Counted from the first letter of the stretch, positions 33,109 through 44,814 are shown. The stretch is 64,000 nucleotides of DNA from Pollenia angustigena (GCA_930367215.1 OV884059.1:75363393-75427392), one strand, 5' to 3'. Program-made: numbers and translations. Notes: a model not told the origin generated them from the sequence alone.

Positions 33109-34851
33109 CTTCATACCCGCCGGTAAAATACCGGTATTGAGGCCGAATTTTCCAGCTGAAGCAGCGGAACTTGCAGAGGAGCGTTATGATCTTCGCCGAA
33201 CCAACCCCAGCGATCCCAGGATTAGTGAACTTAACCGGGAGATTAGCAATTTGGTATGCGCACATAAGAGCATAGAGCACCCAGAGAGAGAAAAGGCGAA
33301 AGGAAGCATTGTCAGGAAACTACACGATCTTTGAGTCAATGACGTCCCACAGTCTTTTACCGTGAGTGAGGTTACAGAGGTCATCGAATATGCAAAATCA
33401 TCCAAAGCACTTGGCCCCGACGGAATATCCATGCTGATACTTAAGCATTTGGATGCGCCGGGAATAGAGTACCTGACAAAATTATTTAACCTGTCTTTAG
33501 CCACCCTAGTTGTGCCCGAGGTATGGAAAATGGGCAGAGTTATCCTGATATTGAAACCGGGGAAAAGCGCAGACCAGGGAGAATCATACAGCCTAATTTC
33601 TCTCCTATCACCGGTCGCAAAGACACTGGAAGCACTACTCCTCCCTAGCTTGACACAGCACTTCCAAATAGCGCAACATCAGCATGGATTCCGAAAGCAA
33701 CACAGTACGACAACTGCTTTAACTGCCATAGCCACGCAGATTAGCCACGGTCTTAACCAGAACCGACCTTGTGAAAGGACGATTCTTGTGGCACTCGACT
33801 TGCCGATGGCCTTCGACACGGTTAATCATGCCAACCTCTTCAGAGACATCTTGACGTCCAATCTCCCGAACAGTACGAAGAGGTGAAACGCAAACTATCT
33901 GTGTGGCCGCCAGTCGTTCGTAGAGTTTCGAAATGGACGATCAAAACACCGTAGGATTAAACAGGGAGTCCCACAGGGTGGAATTCTCTACCCGATAGTG
34001 TTTAATATCTACCTTTCGAAGCTCCCCACACCTCCAGTTGGGAGTATACTTAATTTCCTACGCGGACGACTGTACGATACTGGCGACTGGTCACAACATT
34101 GATGAACTATGAGGTAAGGTGAACAATTATCTCGGTACACTTACGAGCTTTTTCACAGATAGAAACATGAAACTGTCACCCGCGAAATCATCCGCGACAC
34201 TTCTCTGACGAAGGAGATACGGCTGGAACTGGATGTAATAGTCGATAGGGTAAAAATTCCGACACTGAACCACCCCAGAATCCCGGGAGGTTACATTCGA
34301 CAGCCTTTTCTCGTTCTCTGCGCATACCACTGCAATATACAATAAATTGCGGAGTAGGAACAAGGTCCTCAAGTCACTAACCGGCAGTACTTGGGGTATG
34401 CATAAAGAAACCTTGTTGGCTACCTATACAACCATTGGCCGGTCAGTGGTAAATTACGTGGCGCCAGTGTGGTCCCCAAGTGTAAGTGACACTCAGTGGA
34501 AGAAGCTCCAGAGCTGTCAGAACGCAGCCTTCAGAACAATCACCGGCTGCGTTCAAATGTCCTCAGACTGCCAACTACATGAGGAAACGAAGATCCTGAA
34601 GGAAAAGGAACACAGTCACAATATCCACATAAGCACGGTTGAAGCAGCTGTAGCATCGTACCGTGATAACATCGTTCTCGGAGGCCGTCCACCACCTGTT
34701 GCAGAAGAAGAACGACGTCTGCCCCGGAAAACAAAAGTCGTCCTGGCCCAACTTCGTTCTGGGTGGTGTGCTCGACTTAATTCATATTGGTCGAAAATTT
34801 ACCCTAACACCCCCAACGTCTGCCCTGCATGCGGTGAAGGCCCGCACGACG
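33109..34851 (+). pseudogene. Retrotransposon L, reverse transcriptase and C-terminal region
   Basis: After the CTTCATAC duplication the frame resumes FIPAGKIP and NFPAEAAELAEER, then SSKALGPDGIS, PVAKTLEALLLP, QHGFRKQHSTTTAL, ALDLPMAFDT, GVPQGG, and SYADDCTIL (RT active site), followed by LAGSTWG-like thumb text, VSDTQWKKLQSCQNAA, LAQLRSGWCARLNSY and CPACGEGPHD. Frames change at about 33330, 33890, 34110 and 34200, and stops occur. It is interrupted after PHD by Transib 2. The DLSK-type motif reads DLPM. Confidence 0.88.
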
Positions 34852-34914
34852 CACAGAGGGATTTGTTCATACAATGTTTGACAAAACATATAAGGAGTGC
34901 TCATAGAATGTTGA

Positions 34915-35063
34915 GCCTTTGGTTACCTTAATTAAGAAAAATATAGTTTCATCAAATTGACCACGCCCTCTACCCACCGCCCATAGAACCCAAAATTTAT
35001 TTTTGGCCCAAAGTTTTGAAATTTTGCTCTGAGCTTTTATTACCTCAATTAACGCCCACCACT
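34915..35063. repeat. Single unit of the Transib minisatellite
   Basis: Inverted counterpart of the 121-bp unit seen in Transib 1 (TTGACCACGCCCTCTACCCA, then GGCCCAAAGTTTTGAAATTT), followed by part of a second unit cut by the next insertion. Confidence 0.75.
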
Positions 35064-36091
35064 CACACAGAAAAAATTATTTTTCCAATTCAAACAAAAA
35101 ATTTGTAGAATCAAACAATTTTTTGTCTAAAATCGGTCCTACAAACAAATTCGCATATTCAAACAATTTATTTGCATTTTGTTTATTGAAAAAAAACGCC
35201 GATTTTTTCAAACAATAATTTTACAGAATCAAACAAAAAGTTTACTGAAATTCATATAAATTTCAAACAAATAATTTTGCTGAATCAAACAAAAAAGTTT
35301 TGGCAAGAGCAATGACGCGCACACAAGCAAGCACTGTTTGCGAAGATGAAGCAGAGCAGAGCGGCCGGCTGGCTTTGAGACATATTTTTTTGTTGGAATA
35401 ATTTTTGAACGAAGTCATATTTATACTCACAGTGTTTTTCTTCATCACTCACTGTTGCTTTATCCTTTCCTTTGCTAATGAAGAAGAAATGTAACCAAAA
35501 ACGGCGGCAGACCGACTCGACATGTTTTCCGCCATCATTCTATTTTTGTATTTGATGTATTTAAACAAACTATTTGAAAAAATTTAATACGGGATTTTGT
35601 TTTTTTTACCAACTTTGAAACCAACCAAAAATTTATTTTGTTTCTTATAATGTTTTTTTTCTGTTGTTTAAAAAAAATGAAACGTTTTTTTTTTACCTGC
35701 TATTGTTTTTGTTGTTTTTTTTACTACAAACCTCGTCACGCTATTTTATCATTTTTCTTATTGCTGTACTTTTTTTAAAGCGTCCAAAAATAGACTGCAT
35801 GTGTTTTTGTTGTAGTTCTTATATTTATCATAAAGAAGTGTTGCTTACAATCAATAAAAAAATGCAAAAAGACGACAACATTAAAGAGCGTTAAACATTT
35901 CATACAAAATTATGAAAACTTCAAACCAATAGCGCGTTTATTAAATTTTTGAATAGTTGTCCACATTTTTGTTGGTTAAATAAAAATCAAACAAAAATAT
36001 TGATTGAATCAGTAAAAAAAATTTGTAGAAATCAAAAAAATTTTCAAACAAACGTTTGTTTGAAAATAATTCGGCAATAATTTTTTCTGTG
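35064..36091. mobile_element. TIR element M, about 1 kb, in Transib 2
   Basis: Ends CACAGAAAAAATTATT and the inverted AATAATTTTTTCTGTG. Both subterminal regions repeat ATTTGTAGAATCAAACAA and TTCAAACAAA motifs. CACT follows and precedes the ends, so a 4-bp duplication is possible. The interior frames have no recognisable domain. Confidence 0.65.
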
Positions 36092-36198
36092 CACTGCCCA
36101 TATAACCCATATTATATTTTTCCCACAGTTTTTTGTTTCTTTACCAAAACTAATTATTTTATGAATAAATTTTAATACATGCATTTAAAAATAGACTT

Positions 36199-36266
36199 TT
36201 ATTTATCATCTATCATTTCAGTGACTATATCATCAAGTTTCGCTGGATTATCGGATACCCTTCGTA
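36199..36266 (-). pseudogene. Extra C-terminal Transib remnant
   Basis: The minus strand reads RVSDNPAKLDDIVTEMIDDK then stop, a divergent relative of the Transib 1 C terminus (LELDDVVKEMIIDE). It lies just beyond the end of the Transib 2 pseudogene, so two related C termini stand in tandem. Confidence 0.55.
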
Positions 36267-36343
36267 CCTATAGTACAAATTTAAGAATAATTTTATTTGA
36301 GTATTAACAAAATGAGTAAACTTTTAAACTCATTTTAAACTTT

Positions 36344-38106
36344 TTATTCATCAATTATCATTTCTTTTACTACATCATCTAGTCCCAAAATATGTTTACG
36401 TAGTTGACGTCTTATACTACGTATATAGGGATCAGATGATGCAAGCAAACGGTGCAAAACATCAGTATTTGTTGCAGTTCTACTAAATTTTCTGGAAAAC
36501 AATAATCTATAATTTTTGTAATCCTTATTACGTGCATCTTCTCGGAGAGCATGCCTTTAGGGAGCACTGCTGCTTCAATTATGTCATTTCCATGTATCAA
36601 TACTTATGGACAGTAGCTGGCATAAAGTACCAATTGTATTAACGGACGAATAGCTCAGCAGTATCCCACGAAAATTTCTTAAACTTTCCCGTATCAATTT
36701 TTTGCCCACATGTTATTATTTGGAGAATGATTCGGAAGCGATCTATTAGTTCTTCACTAATACCTGTTATATCTGCTACGAGAGCTGGAATCGAAAAAAA
36801 CGCTTTGAAGTATTTCCGTCATTCGACGACCCAGTTCCTTGTTGTACAGTATCCACTCGCAAGTTCATGCGTTCTTTAAATGCTGCTTGAATGCGCTGTT
36901 TGTTTTTATATCTTATTTTTGGATTCAATTGCAGACCACTTTTGAAAAGGCATATTATAAGATATATGGAGTATGCACTCCATAAATTTTGTTCGAACGT
37001 GTAGTGATGAAATACCTAATTTAAAAGATTCAATATCGATGGTTTTTGTGGATACTATATCCAAATGGTTCATTTCAGAGGGCTTCGCTTTACAAATACA
37101 GGATAATAAATTGTGTATTACATTGAATTGTTTGTCGCATTCTATAACAGTCGTATTTCCTAAAGCTTTATTTTCTCAACAACTGTTAGGACTTTTTCTT
37201 TAGTCTTGTTGATGATGGACTACTGTTACGCCAGTATTCTTTTCAGAGGTTACTCGTAAACTTAAGGGCACCATCGATACTAATAGCAGGTTCTTGTCAG
37301 TAACATCAGATGCTTAACTTTGATTGTACTTTCAATGTCCAAAAGAGCCATCGCAACCCCACTTTGACATAAGAGTGCAATTAAAATTGATCATATTATT
37401 AATATTTTCGTATGAAAAACTTTCAAATAAGTGGTGTGATCCATTAAACTTTGCAAATTTACTGAGGCTTCTTTTTCTGATATTTTAACATCACTGGGAT
37501 AACACTTTTTCTTCTCATTTAGTACATTTGCATACGGAGGTAAAATATTGTATCCCTCTTTATGCAAAACATATTATATAGTTTCGTACTGATAATTTGT
37601 TTAACTCTGCATCCAGTAACAGCGCCAGCGCAGTTGAGGGAGGAATATATGATTGCGATTTTAAATTTGAGCTAGCTGTTGTTTGCTACACTGGACGCTA
37701 AATCAGCAGCTTTGTACCTTAAACTACGATCAGCGCAATCGCCGAATTCCTTAGCTGGCCTTCCCATTTCTATTGAACAACTAGGTTGCTCATCAGCAAG
37801 CGCTACTTCAAATATATCTAAAAATTTTCCATTATATTCAAAGTACACTTTAATTATTTTGTTTTAAAACGTACTTTTTAGCAATGCATAATTTTTCTTA
37901 AAGAAATATGATTTGTTTCTGTGAGATTCGGCCCAACGTTTAAAAAAGTGACTAAGAAATCGCTTCTGAACTGATTTTTTCACAATTTGAATTTCATTAA
38001 TAGTAAGCACCATGTTTTTTATGAAATCAGTTAGTAAATCCACATTATTATTGCAATTTATAAGTTCCTTACACAATTCACTATATGAAACACAAAATGA
38101 ATTCAT
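36344..38106 (-). pseudogene. Transib 2 transposase, decayed
   Basis: Exon 1 (38106 to about 37870) reads MNSFCVSYSELCKELINCNN and aligns with Transib 1 exon 1, with a two-residue loss in the TKNMVL region. Exon 2 runs from about 37828 to the stop at 36344-36346, with many frameshifts, stops and a deletion in the middle. Recognisable pieces include the GRPAKEFGD region, the CYICKAKP region and KEMIIDE. It is non-functional but shows that the two-exon structure is ancestral to both copies. Confidence 0.88.
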
Positions 38107-38163
38107 TTTAAAAATTAGTTACCTTTAATAATTTTCTTACACTTTTTTTTGGCAAATATTATT

Positions 38164-38290
38164 CACCCTTATCGTAAATAAAAATTCCTTGGGAGTTTTT
38201 TCCCTTTTCCCATTTTAACAATAGAATTAGCATAGGAAAAACTGAAAAAGGGAAAAAACTCCCAAGGAATTTTTATTCACGATAGGGGTG
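38164..38290. mobile_element. Hairpin MITE Q, copy 1 (127 bp)
   Basis: Arms CACCCTTATCGTAAATAAAA and the inverted ATAGGGGTG end, with CTTGGGAGTTTTTTCCC inside each arm. ATT flanks both sides (38161-38163, 38291-38293). Transib 1 has the empty site with a single ATT. Confidence 0.85.
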
Positions 38291-38482
38291 ATTATTTCAA
38301 ATAAGATTTGTTTGATGGTTTTGTTTTTCTTTTTTTGTTATGCACTTTTTCGAAATTGCTGTCAATCAATTGTTAAAAAGTAAAAGTAAAAGCCTAAAAG
38401 TATACAAAACCCTTATTGTAAATATGCATTGCAATTTATTGTAAATATTCATAAAAAATACGTGAGTTTTATCACAAAATTT

Positions 38483-39502
38483 TAGTGTCTGACCGAACGT
38501 TCGGGTTTGGTTACGGAGTTCGGCAAAAAATTATGTTCGGTCAAAGGTTGGTGTTCGCCGAAATTTTTACCGAACACCGAAGTTTTTTATGAAATAACAT
38601 GTTTATTACAATTTCAAGTTATAATTTGGCATCATTGTTTATGAAAATAACACGAAATCAATACACCTATTTTTTTTCTATGATTATTAGTTGAAAAAAT
38701 ACAGCGACGACTAAATAAAATGCTTAAGTGTATAAAAATGTCTATTTATGTGTAACTTTTAGAAGACGGTAAAAAATACAACAAAAAAACGGTTAAAATT
38801 TATTTGGCAAAAAAATACTCTATTTTCTGTGAATGGTAAGATAAGTCTGGGATCACACTATGAAAGTTTTAAATTTTTAAAACATTCTAAGAAATTTTGA
38901 ACCGCGATGAATTGTAAATCGTAGGAAAATTTTTAAATCTAAAGCAGTGGATAAATTCCAAAATAGCATTTAAGTGATACGTATAGGAATTAATACAAAT
39001 ATCAGGTGTATATTTTTTAAAATTTCCGTGAGATAAAATGGTTGTTTTCAAACTTCAACCCGCCCCCTGCGTGAACTTTCTTAACAATCCGAAAAAATTA
39101 TCATATTTTTTATTAATAACTTTTAATGTTCTACACGACTATACTATGGCGTTTTTGACTTTCCCAAAAAATGGGAAAAAGTTATAACCCTAATGTATAC
39201 TGTATTAAACTTGAAATTTATTTTTTATTTTTTATTTTTTGTCTTAAAAAAAAGCAATTACTAATTATTTTTTAACTATAAAATAGTTTTGACTACTATA
39301 AAGTGCAATTTATCTTTTCATATTGCATCCTTCCAAAAGTGTAAATGTAATAATTTCCCGAAATTTTATTTTGTTTTAAATAAATACATTAAAAAAGTAC
39401 AATTGTTCAGATTTATTAGCAAAAAGTTCGGGTTCGGTCGAACTTGTCAAAATTTACCGAAGTTCGGGTTCGGTCTCAAAAAGTGCGTTCGGTCGGACAC
39501 TA
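38483..39502. mobile_element. Non-autonomous hAT R in Transib 2
   Basis: Ends TAGTGTCTGACCGAACG and the inverted CGTTCGGTCGGACACTA, flanked by CAAAATTT (38475-38482, 39503-39510), a perfect 8-bp duplication. Near both ends GTTCGGGTTCGGT repeats occur. No transposase. 1020 bp. Confidence 0.9.
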
Positions 39503-39713
39503 CAAAATTTATATGTTTGTTCAGCGAAGTCGCAGAATTTTTTTACATAAAATGAAAGAAAATATTCCAAACTTTCATTTAGTAGTAGTACTAACACGGA
39601 GGTAGACCGAGCTAACTTATTTTTTTCTAATGAAAACTGCAAATTCTAAATTTTTTGGGGTCATTTTGATTTTCTCAGATCTCTTAAACTATATACTTAT
39701 GTAATTTAAATAT

Positions 39714-40688
39714 TGTTACGAAAGTAACTTCAGTTAGGAATTAGTTGTAATTATTGGTTTAGAATTAGTTGTAATTATTATTTATCTTGTATTTATTAGT
39801 TGTTTTGTATTTATAAGTAATTTTATTAGTTTACATTGTTACATATTAAAAATTGTTATAATTAAGTACACTTCAATCCAAATGTGCAGAAAGCCCTAGA
39901 AATGACCGATAAAAAAGCTTTAGTATAAGTGTTGAAATTATGTAAACATAAGTGCCGCCATTATCCATAATAGAATTTAGAGTGGTGAATAGTAAAGCCT
40001 CGAACCTTCGAGAAACATTCCGAATGTTCTAGATGGCTGAATTACAGTATAAATACTTGCGGCGGCAAGCATCAAGAGTCAGTATTAGTTCAGACTTTGT
40101 CAAGTTAAGAGCGCATCACGCGGAGAAAACTATAAACGTTTGAAGTGTGTTGATTACAATAGTGAGGTGTAAATAAAAGCTATAAATTACAATTGTTAAA
40201 CTGACTAAGTTCTTAATAAACATATACGTTTTATACATTAATGGCCATTTTCTCAATGTATCGACAAACTGTCTGTTACTTAATGTCAACATAAATTTAT
40301 TGGAGCGATAAACTGTTCGTTAACGATTTTGGGTTTCTCAATATACCGACAAAAAACAAAGTTTTCAGCTGGCAACGCCACTCAAAATACATGTAAAAGT
40401 TGGGAGTCAGCCGATTGAATTTATCTGAACGGCAAATAAAAGGAAAATGAATAATTGGCAGATGAGTGCCGGTTAGCTTTGCGATAAAATCGAAGCAAAT
40501 GAGACATTGAGAAAACCAAATTTCTTTAATGTGCAGTTTTTCGTTGGGAAAAAAGATAATCGCCTAATGGGTAAATGGCCATAAGTGTTGTGTTTGTTTA
40601 GTTTTATTTAAATTGCAATCGACGAACTCGAAACGGTTTATTATAAAGGAAATAAACCAAAACGTTATTGAAAGGCAGTAACGTAACA
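39714..40688. mobile_element. Solo LTR in Transib 2
   Basis: It begins TGTTACGAAAGTAAC and ends AACGTAACA, flanked by ATAT (39710-39713, 40689-40692). The last 60 bp resemble the LTR end of the element at 48130-51905 (CGGTTTATTATAAAGG), so it is a related family. A possible MITE with AATGGCCATTT / AAATGGCCATAA ends (about 40241-40583) may explain the 975-bp length. No internal region remains, so LTR-LTR recombination is inferred. Confidence 0.8.
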
Positions 40689-40763
40689 ATATTTTTTCTG
40701 TCCTATTAAATTTAAAATACTATATTTTAATGAAAATGCTCTAAAACTATTGGTAGTTGAACC

Positions 40764-41100
40764 CATGGTGGAATAAGCAGGTGGCATCGTTACGGCAACA
40801 AATACAACATTACAACAAAAATGGAAATTATATCACCGTTGACTTTAAAAAATTGTTTAAACAAAAATCAAAGCGTGTCGCAAAACGTGATGAAATAAAT
40901 ACATTTTTAGTCAATTATGGTCGATATCTTATTTATTTTAATTTAAAATTATCACAAACTTTAATAAAATACAATAATCACAGCACAAAACGTGGACTTT
41001 TTGTAAACATAAACAAAACTTTGACATAAACCTAGACAAACAATGCAAGAGCAAAAAATCGTCATCTGGCGTAGTGCTGCCACCTGTTTATTCCACCATG
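40764..41100. mobile_element. hAT-like MITE K in Transib 2
   Basis: Ends CATGGTGGAATAAGCAGGTG and the inverted CACCTGTTTATTCCACCATG, flanked by GTTGAACC (40756-40763, 41101-41108), a perfect 8-bp duplication. A frame across it (40757-41029) starts in the target DNA and is not a gene. Confidence 0.88.
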
Positions 41101-41913
41101 GTTGAACCATTCTTATTGTATAAAGAACTGTACCTCGTTTCTGTATTTCTCGCTTCGTAAAATTTTCCGCATGAAACGTGTGAATTGCAACAAAAATAGT
41201 GTGAGATGAAACAAAAAATGGGTTTTCTCACGCAAGTGTTTCTGTATCTTTTCTTGGCGAGAATTATCTGTCATTTTAATAATTTTCCAGCAATTATTGG
41301 AAGGATGCGAGAAAAAGTGTTTCTATAACAATGTTTTGCGAAAAGTTTCTTTCAAGAACTGTCAAAATAAGTCGCATTTGAAATTGGTGGCGAGAAAAAC
41401 AAAATGTAGATATTTTGAATTTAAAATATGTTTATATACTATTTTTTTTAAATAAATAAAAAAATAGAAGGAATATAAATGATGAATGCATAATTTATAT
41501 GATGAAAATAAACAAAAAACCATTGTTATATTTTGTTATTTTAAATTTTTTTTAGCCTTTTCTTGTTTTGGTTTTAATCAGCGATGCCAGATAAATTTGT
41601 GTCAAAATCGTAAATTTTCTGAGAAAAAAATATAAAATATCCTCCATTTTTGTTTTAAAAATCGTGTAATTTAAAATAAATTTTAAACAAATTTGTTTCG
41701 ACTTTTATTAAAACATAATCAAACAAAAACAAAGTTAAAGTTCATGGGTATTTAATAATTTCTTTAAATTTATATTTCTTTTGTTAAGCTGAAGGATAAT
41801 TTTTTATAAACCTATTTATTTTCTTTAATCCGATAACAATTAAAAATTGTTTTTCCCTGAAGAAGTCACACAAAGGCATGAGAAAATATCATATTAAACA
41901 AAAAATAAAATAA

Positions 41914-42536
41914 ATGGCCCATAACTATAGTCATAAACAAAGCATACTTTAAGGCCCGCTTTCACAACTTACCGATAACTTAAAGGAGACTTCAACCAGC
42001 CTTATAAAAAGAGTTCCATTATTAAAAAGTTACTTTCACATAAAGTGAGCGATAAAATAAATTAAGGTTCATCCACCTGGTAGTTTCAAGTAAAGTTGTA
42101 ATAATGGAACACTGTTTATACGGCCGATAAAATCCTACCTTTAGCTATCGGTAAGTTGTGAAAACAGCCCTAAGAGTTCTAAAGTAAACTTTTATTAAAA
42201 ATATGCTTTTGATCTACTATAGACAAGCAAAAGCATACTTTACACGTTAAACCCGATGTTAATTTTAAAACCAGCTGAAGTTGTGTTTAACTCATTTAAC
42301 AACAGCATCAATCATAATTTTCAATGTCGGCTGCTTAAAGTTGCCACTTGCTTATATTTTGTTGTATGTTGTATGAAAAATTTGCTACATTTGAGGTGGC
42401 ACCCAGTTAAAGTCGGTTCAATTTAAAACATACTTTAGTTTCGACTATAGTAGCAAAATATTTAAAAGGATGTTTTTATTTTAAAGTTGTTTTTAAATAG
42501 AACCGACTTTAGCGTTTGACTATGATTATGGGCCAA
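41914..42536. mobile_element. MITE B, copy 2
   Basis: Left end ATGGCCCATAACTATAGTCA and right end TTTGACTATGATTATGGGCC are inverted; the interior matches the 9722-12222 copy. It lies inside element A copy 2 and itself holds MITE S. Confidence 0.75.
41953..42170. mobile_element. MITE S (TAA duplication), innermost of five levels
   Basis: Ends GGCCCGCTTTCACAACTTAC and the inverted GTAAGTTGTGAAAACAGCCC, flanked by TAA (41950-41952, 42171-42173). MITE B copy 1 has the empty site (TTTAAGAGTTCT). Confidence 0.82.
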
Positions 42537-43640
42537 TATTTTTACAAAAGCAAAAAGAAGCCAAGCTTAATAAAATAAACAAACATCCTTATTTAAAATA
42601 GATAAATATAGATAAATTTTTTAATTAAATCAGCTTTGTGAAAAACCTAGAATTCATAGTGACAACGTTGTTTTATATTTATATCGTATGTAGTCCGAAA
42701 TAGTATATTATTGAAATTTAACTATATCGGTTTAAAAATGGCTGAGATATAAATCTGTAATTTACCTATTCCTATAAATTTTTTTTTCTTTTTTTTACCT
42801 GAAATAGACTTAGTAGAACAGCTGGTAGTTTTAGTTAAAAAAATCGGTTCATAAATGAACGGGTTACAGACAAACAACTTATTTTCTTGAAGAAATAATG
42901 GTTTTGGCCCAAAAATGTCCATATAAGATAAGAATATCAAAAGGGTGTTTCCACAGAAATTGACCCCTTATAGCTCAAAAATTAAATTTTTATTTTGAAT
43001 TAATTTTTCCGCTATTATACAAAATAAATGTATCGTGTCATATTCCTAAAGATTAACTTTAATTTTATTTATACTAACAAAAATATATATTTTTTTTGTC
43101 ACCGATAATAAATGAATTCACACGCAAAAAACTTGTAATTTTTATAATGTATTATTTAAACAAATCATTTCAAAGAATTAAATCAGATATTTAACTTGAC
43201 ATATCCTGTGCAAAATTTTACAAAACATGATGTTTGTTTCAGACATTTAAAAACAGCACATTTATAAAGTAACGGCCGTTACTTTGGATACACGCAAATA
43301 TCAATCATATTTTGTTAATGTATATAAGAAGTATTAAATGTTCAAAATAAGCCAAATCGGTCCATTTCTTTCCCTCGAAATTTTGCTTTTGCCGACACAT
43401 TTTTCAGGGAAGAGGCAAACAACTTCGAGGACAATTTTCATAAAAGGGATAAATAAAAAAATTTAAGCTGTCTTGTTTTTAAAGATATTTTTTTTACTAA
43501 TAAGCAAACATATTAAAATATTTAAAACTATCTTATTTCGAAGACTAAGGGGCAAGTCCAACAATTTCATTGAAAGCAAAAAAAAAAATCAAAAGTATTT
43601 TATAAATTTGTTGTTACTTTCTACAGAAATTCATTTTGTT
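42537..43640. other. Interior of element A copy 2
   Basis: No coding region supported; AT-rich with no clear inverted or direct repeats. Confidence 0.45.
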
Positions 43641-44261
43641 TCTTCAATTTCCAACGCCACAAAATATGAAGTGTTTGAAATTTAAAAATTCAATATGAAT
43701 TTCTATAGAAAGTAACAACAAAATTATAAAATATTTTTGATTTTGTTTTGGCTTTCGTCACTTTTTTAGAAAAATCATTAAATCGTCACTTTGCTAATTT
43801 CGGAACAAAAAGTTGTCAAAATGACAATAACTCGTCAAATCTGGCAGCCCCGTTTTTATTATATTTATTTCTTTTGTTGACGTTTTTTTTTATTTGACAC
43901 TTAATTACTGGAAATATTCCAGTATAAACAGAATTTGTTGTGTCTGTTTTCGCATTCAAATACAGAAACACTTTTATCTCATAAATCGAGAAACGATGGA
44001 ATTTTTTGTTTCACACTTCATGTAAGAAATTTTACGATGCGAGAAATACAGAAACGAGGTACTGAAATGTAGTAAAATTTTCATCAGTTTTCGTTGAATA
44101 ATATTAAGATAACTTTATCACACTCTTTTTTATTCAAAATTTAATTTTTTCGAAAACAAATCATGGTTTTCTACTAATGAAACATTTCTCTACAGAATTG
44201 CATCATTAGATTTCTAAAAAATAACTGTAAAAATAGACTTTTTGCCAAAAATACCACTGTG

Positions 44262-44397
44262 CGACGTCACCCACCTATTCAAATGAAGGGCAAACCAGAC
44301 TCATCTGAACCCCGACTCAATCTGGACTCATACGGTAGAGGTAGCCCGCTTATTGGATCTGGATCTAGATGAGCCAGCGAAACTTGAAGATGAATAA
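44262..44397 (+). pseudogene. Retrotransposon L, C terminus
   Basis: After the CGACG duplication the frame resumes THLFK, one stop, then ANQTHLNPDSIWTHTVEVAR and an acidic LDLDLDEPAKLEDE end with TAA at 44395-44397. This fits the last part of LOA/jockey-like ORF2 (a histidine of the zinc knuckle followed by a Trp/Val segment). Confidence 0.8.
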
Positions 44398-44412
44398 TTA
44401 AAATAAAATATA

Positions 44413-44807
44413 TCGTTACCTTAATATAAAAAGGCCCCAACTCATTTTTTTTGGAAATCCGTTTTTTTATTGATTCTTGTAGAATGGTTGCTAATACACA
44501 TTCTATTAAAATTTCAAGCAAATTAGATTAAAAATAAAGAAGTTATAAGCAGAACACAAAAAGCCCTAACTCATACACACAATTTTTCTAAAGAAAAAAA
44601 GCCCTAACTCATACACACAATTTTTCGAAAGAAAAAAACACTAACTCATACATATGTATTTCAATCTGAATTCCTCGTTTTATTTTAATAAAGATGTTTT
44701 TTGACAATGTTTGTGTAGCTATATTATTTCAGCTTTTATTAAGTTTTTTCCTTCTCCTGTAAAAAGTGTTTTTGATGAGTTGGGGCCTTTTTATATTAAG
44801 GTAACGA
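44413..44807. mobile_element. MITE N with internal tandem repeat
   Basis: Ends TCGTTACCTTAATATAAAAA and its inverted copy, then GGCCCCAACTCAT in each arm; TA (or ATAT) flanks it. Inside, about three copies of a 36-bp unit with AAGCCCTAACTCATACACAC lie at 44558-44650. Confidence 0.75.
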
Positions 44808-44814
44808 TATGTAC

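Larger units (their letters stand above)
41131..44061. mobile_element. TIR element A, copy 2 (CTG duplication)
   Basis: Ends TACCTCGTTTCTGTATTTCT and its exact inverted copy, flanked by CTG (41128-41130, 44062-44064). Transib 1 shows the uninterrupted site with one CTG, which fixes the 3-bp duplication. Outer 570 and 400 bp match copy 1; the middle differs and includes MITE B copy 2. No transposase. Confidence 0.88.
34852..44261 (-). mobile_element. Transib element 2, decayed, host to at least six insertions
   Basis: The minus-strand copy begins CACAGTGG at 44261 and ends at CACAGAG (34852). CGACG is duplicated exactly (34847-34851, 44262-44266). Nested elements are at 35064-36091, 38164-38290, 38483-39502, 39714-40688, 40764-41100 and 41131-44061. 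Without them about 3.0 kb remains, close to Transib 1 less its extra minisatellite copies. It lies in the C-terminal region of retrotransposon L. Confidence 0.92.
22240..44410 (+). mobile_element. Non-LTR retrotransposon L (LOA/jockey-like), split by three insertions
   Basis: Pieces at 22240-23060, 26319-27067, 33109-34851 and 44262-44397 follow one another in the order of one polypeptide: zinc-finger N terminus, endonuclease, reverse transcriptase, C-terminal zinc-knuckle region. At every junction the interrupted codon resumes after the inserted element and its target duplication. The pieces are less AT-rich than the surroundings. The 5' boundary (about 22240) is set by composition; the 3' end is blurred by the MITE at 44413. 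Multiple stops and frameshifts show it is dead. Clade assignment is by motif memory. Confidence 0.85.

Noticed and set aside
34852..36091. A perfect 8-bp target duplication for element M
   Set aside because: Flanks CCACTCAC and CACTGCCC do not match; only CACT is shared.
40757..41029. 90-codon frame starting NPWWNKQ
   Set aside because: It starts in the target duplication of MITE K and uses its TIR; no family resemblance.
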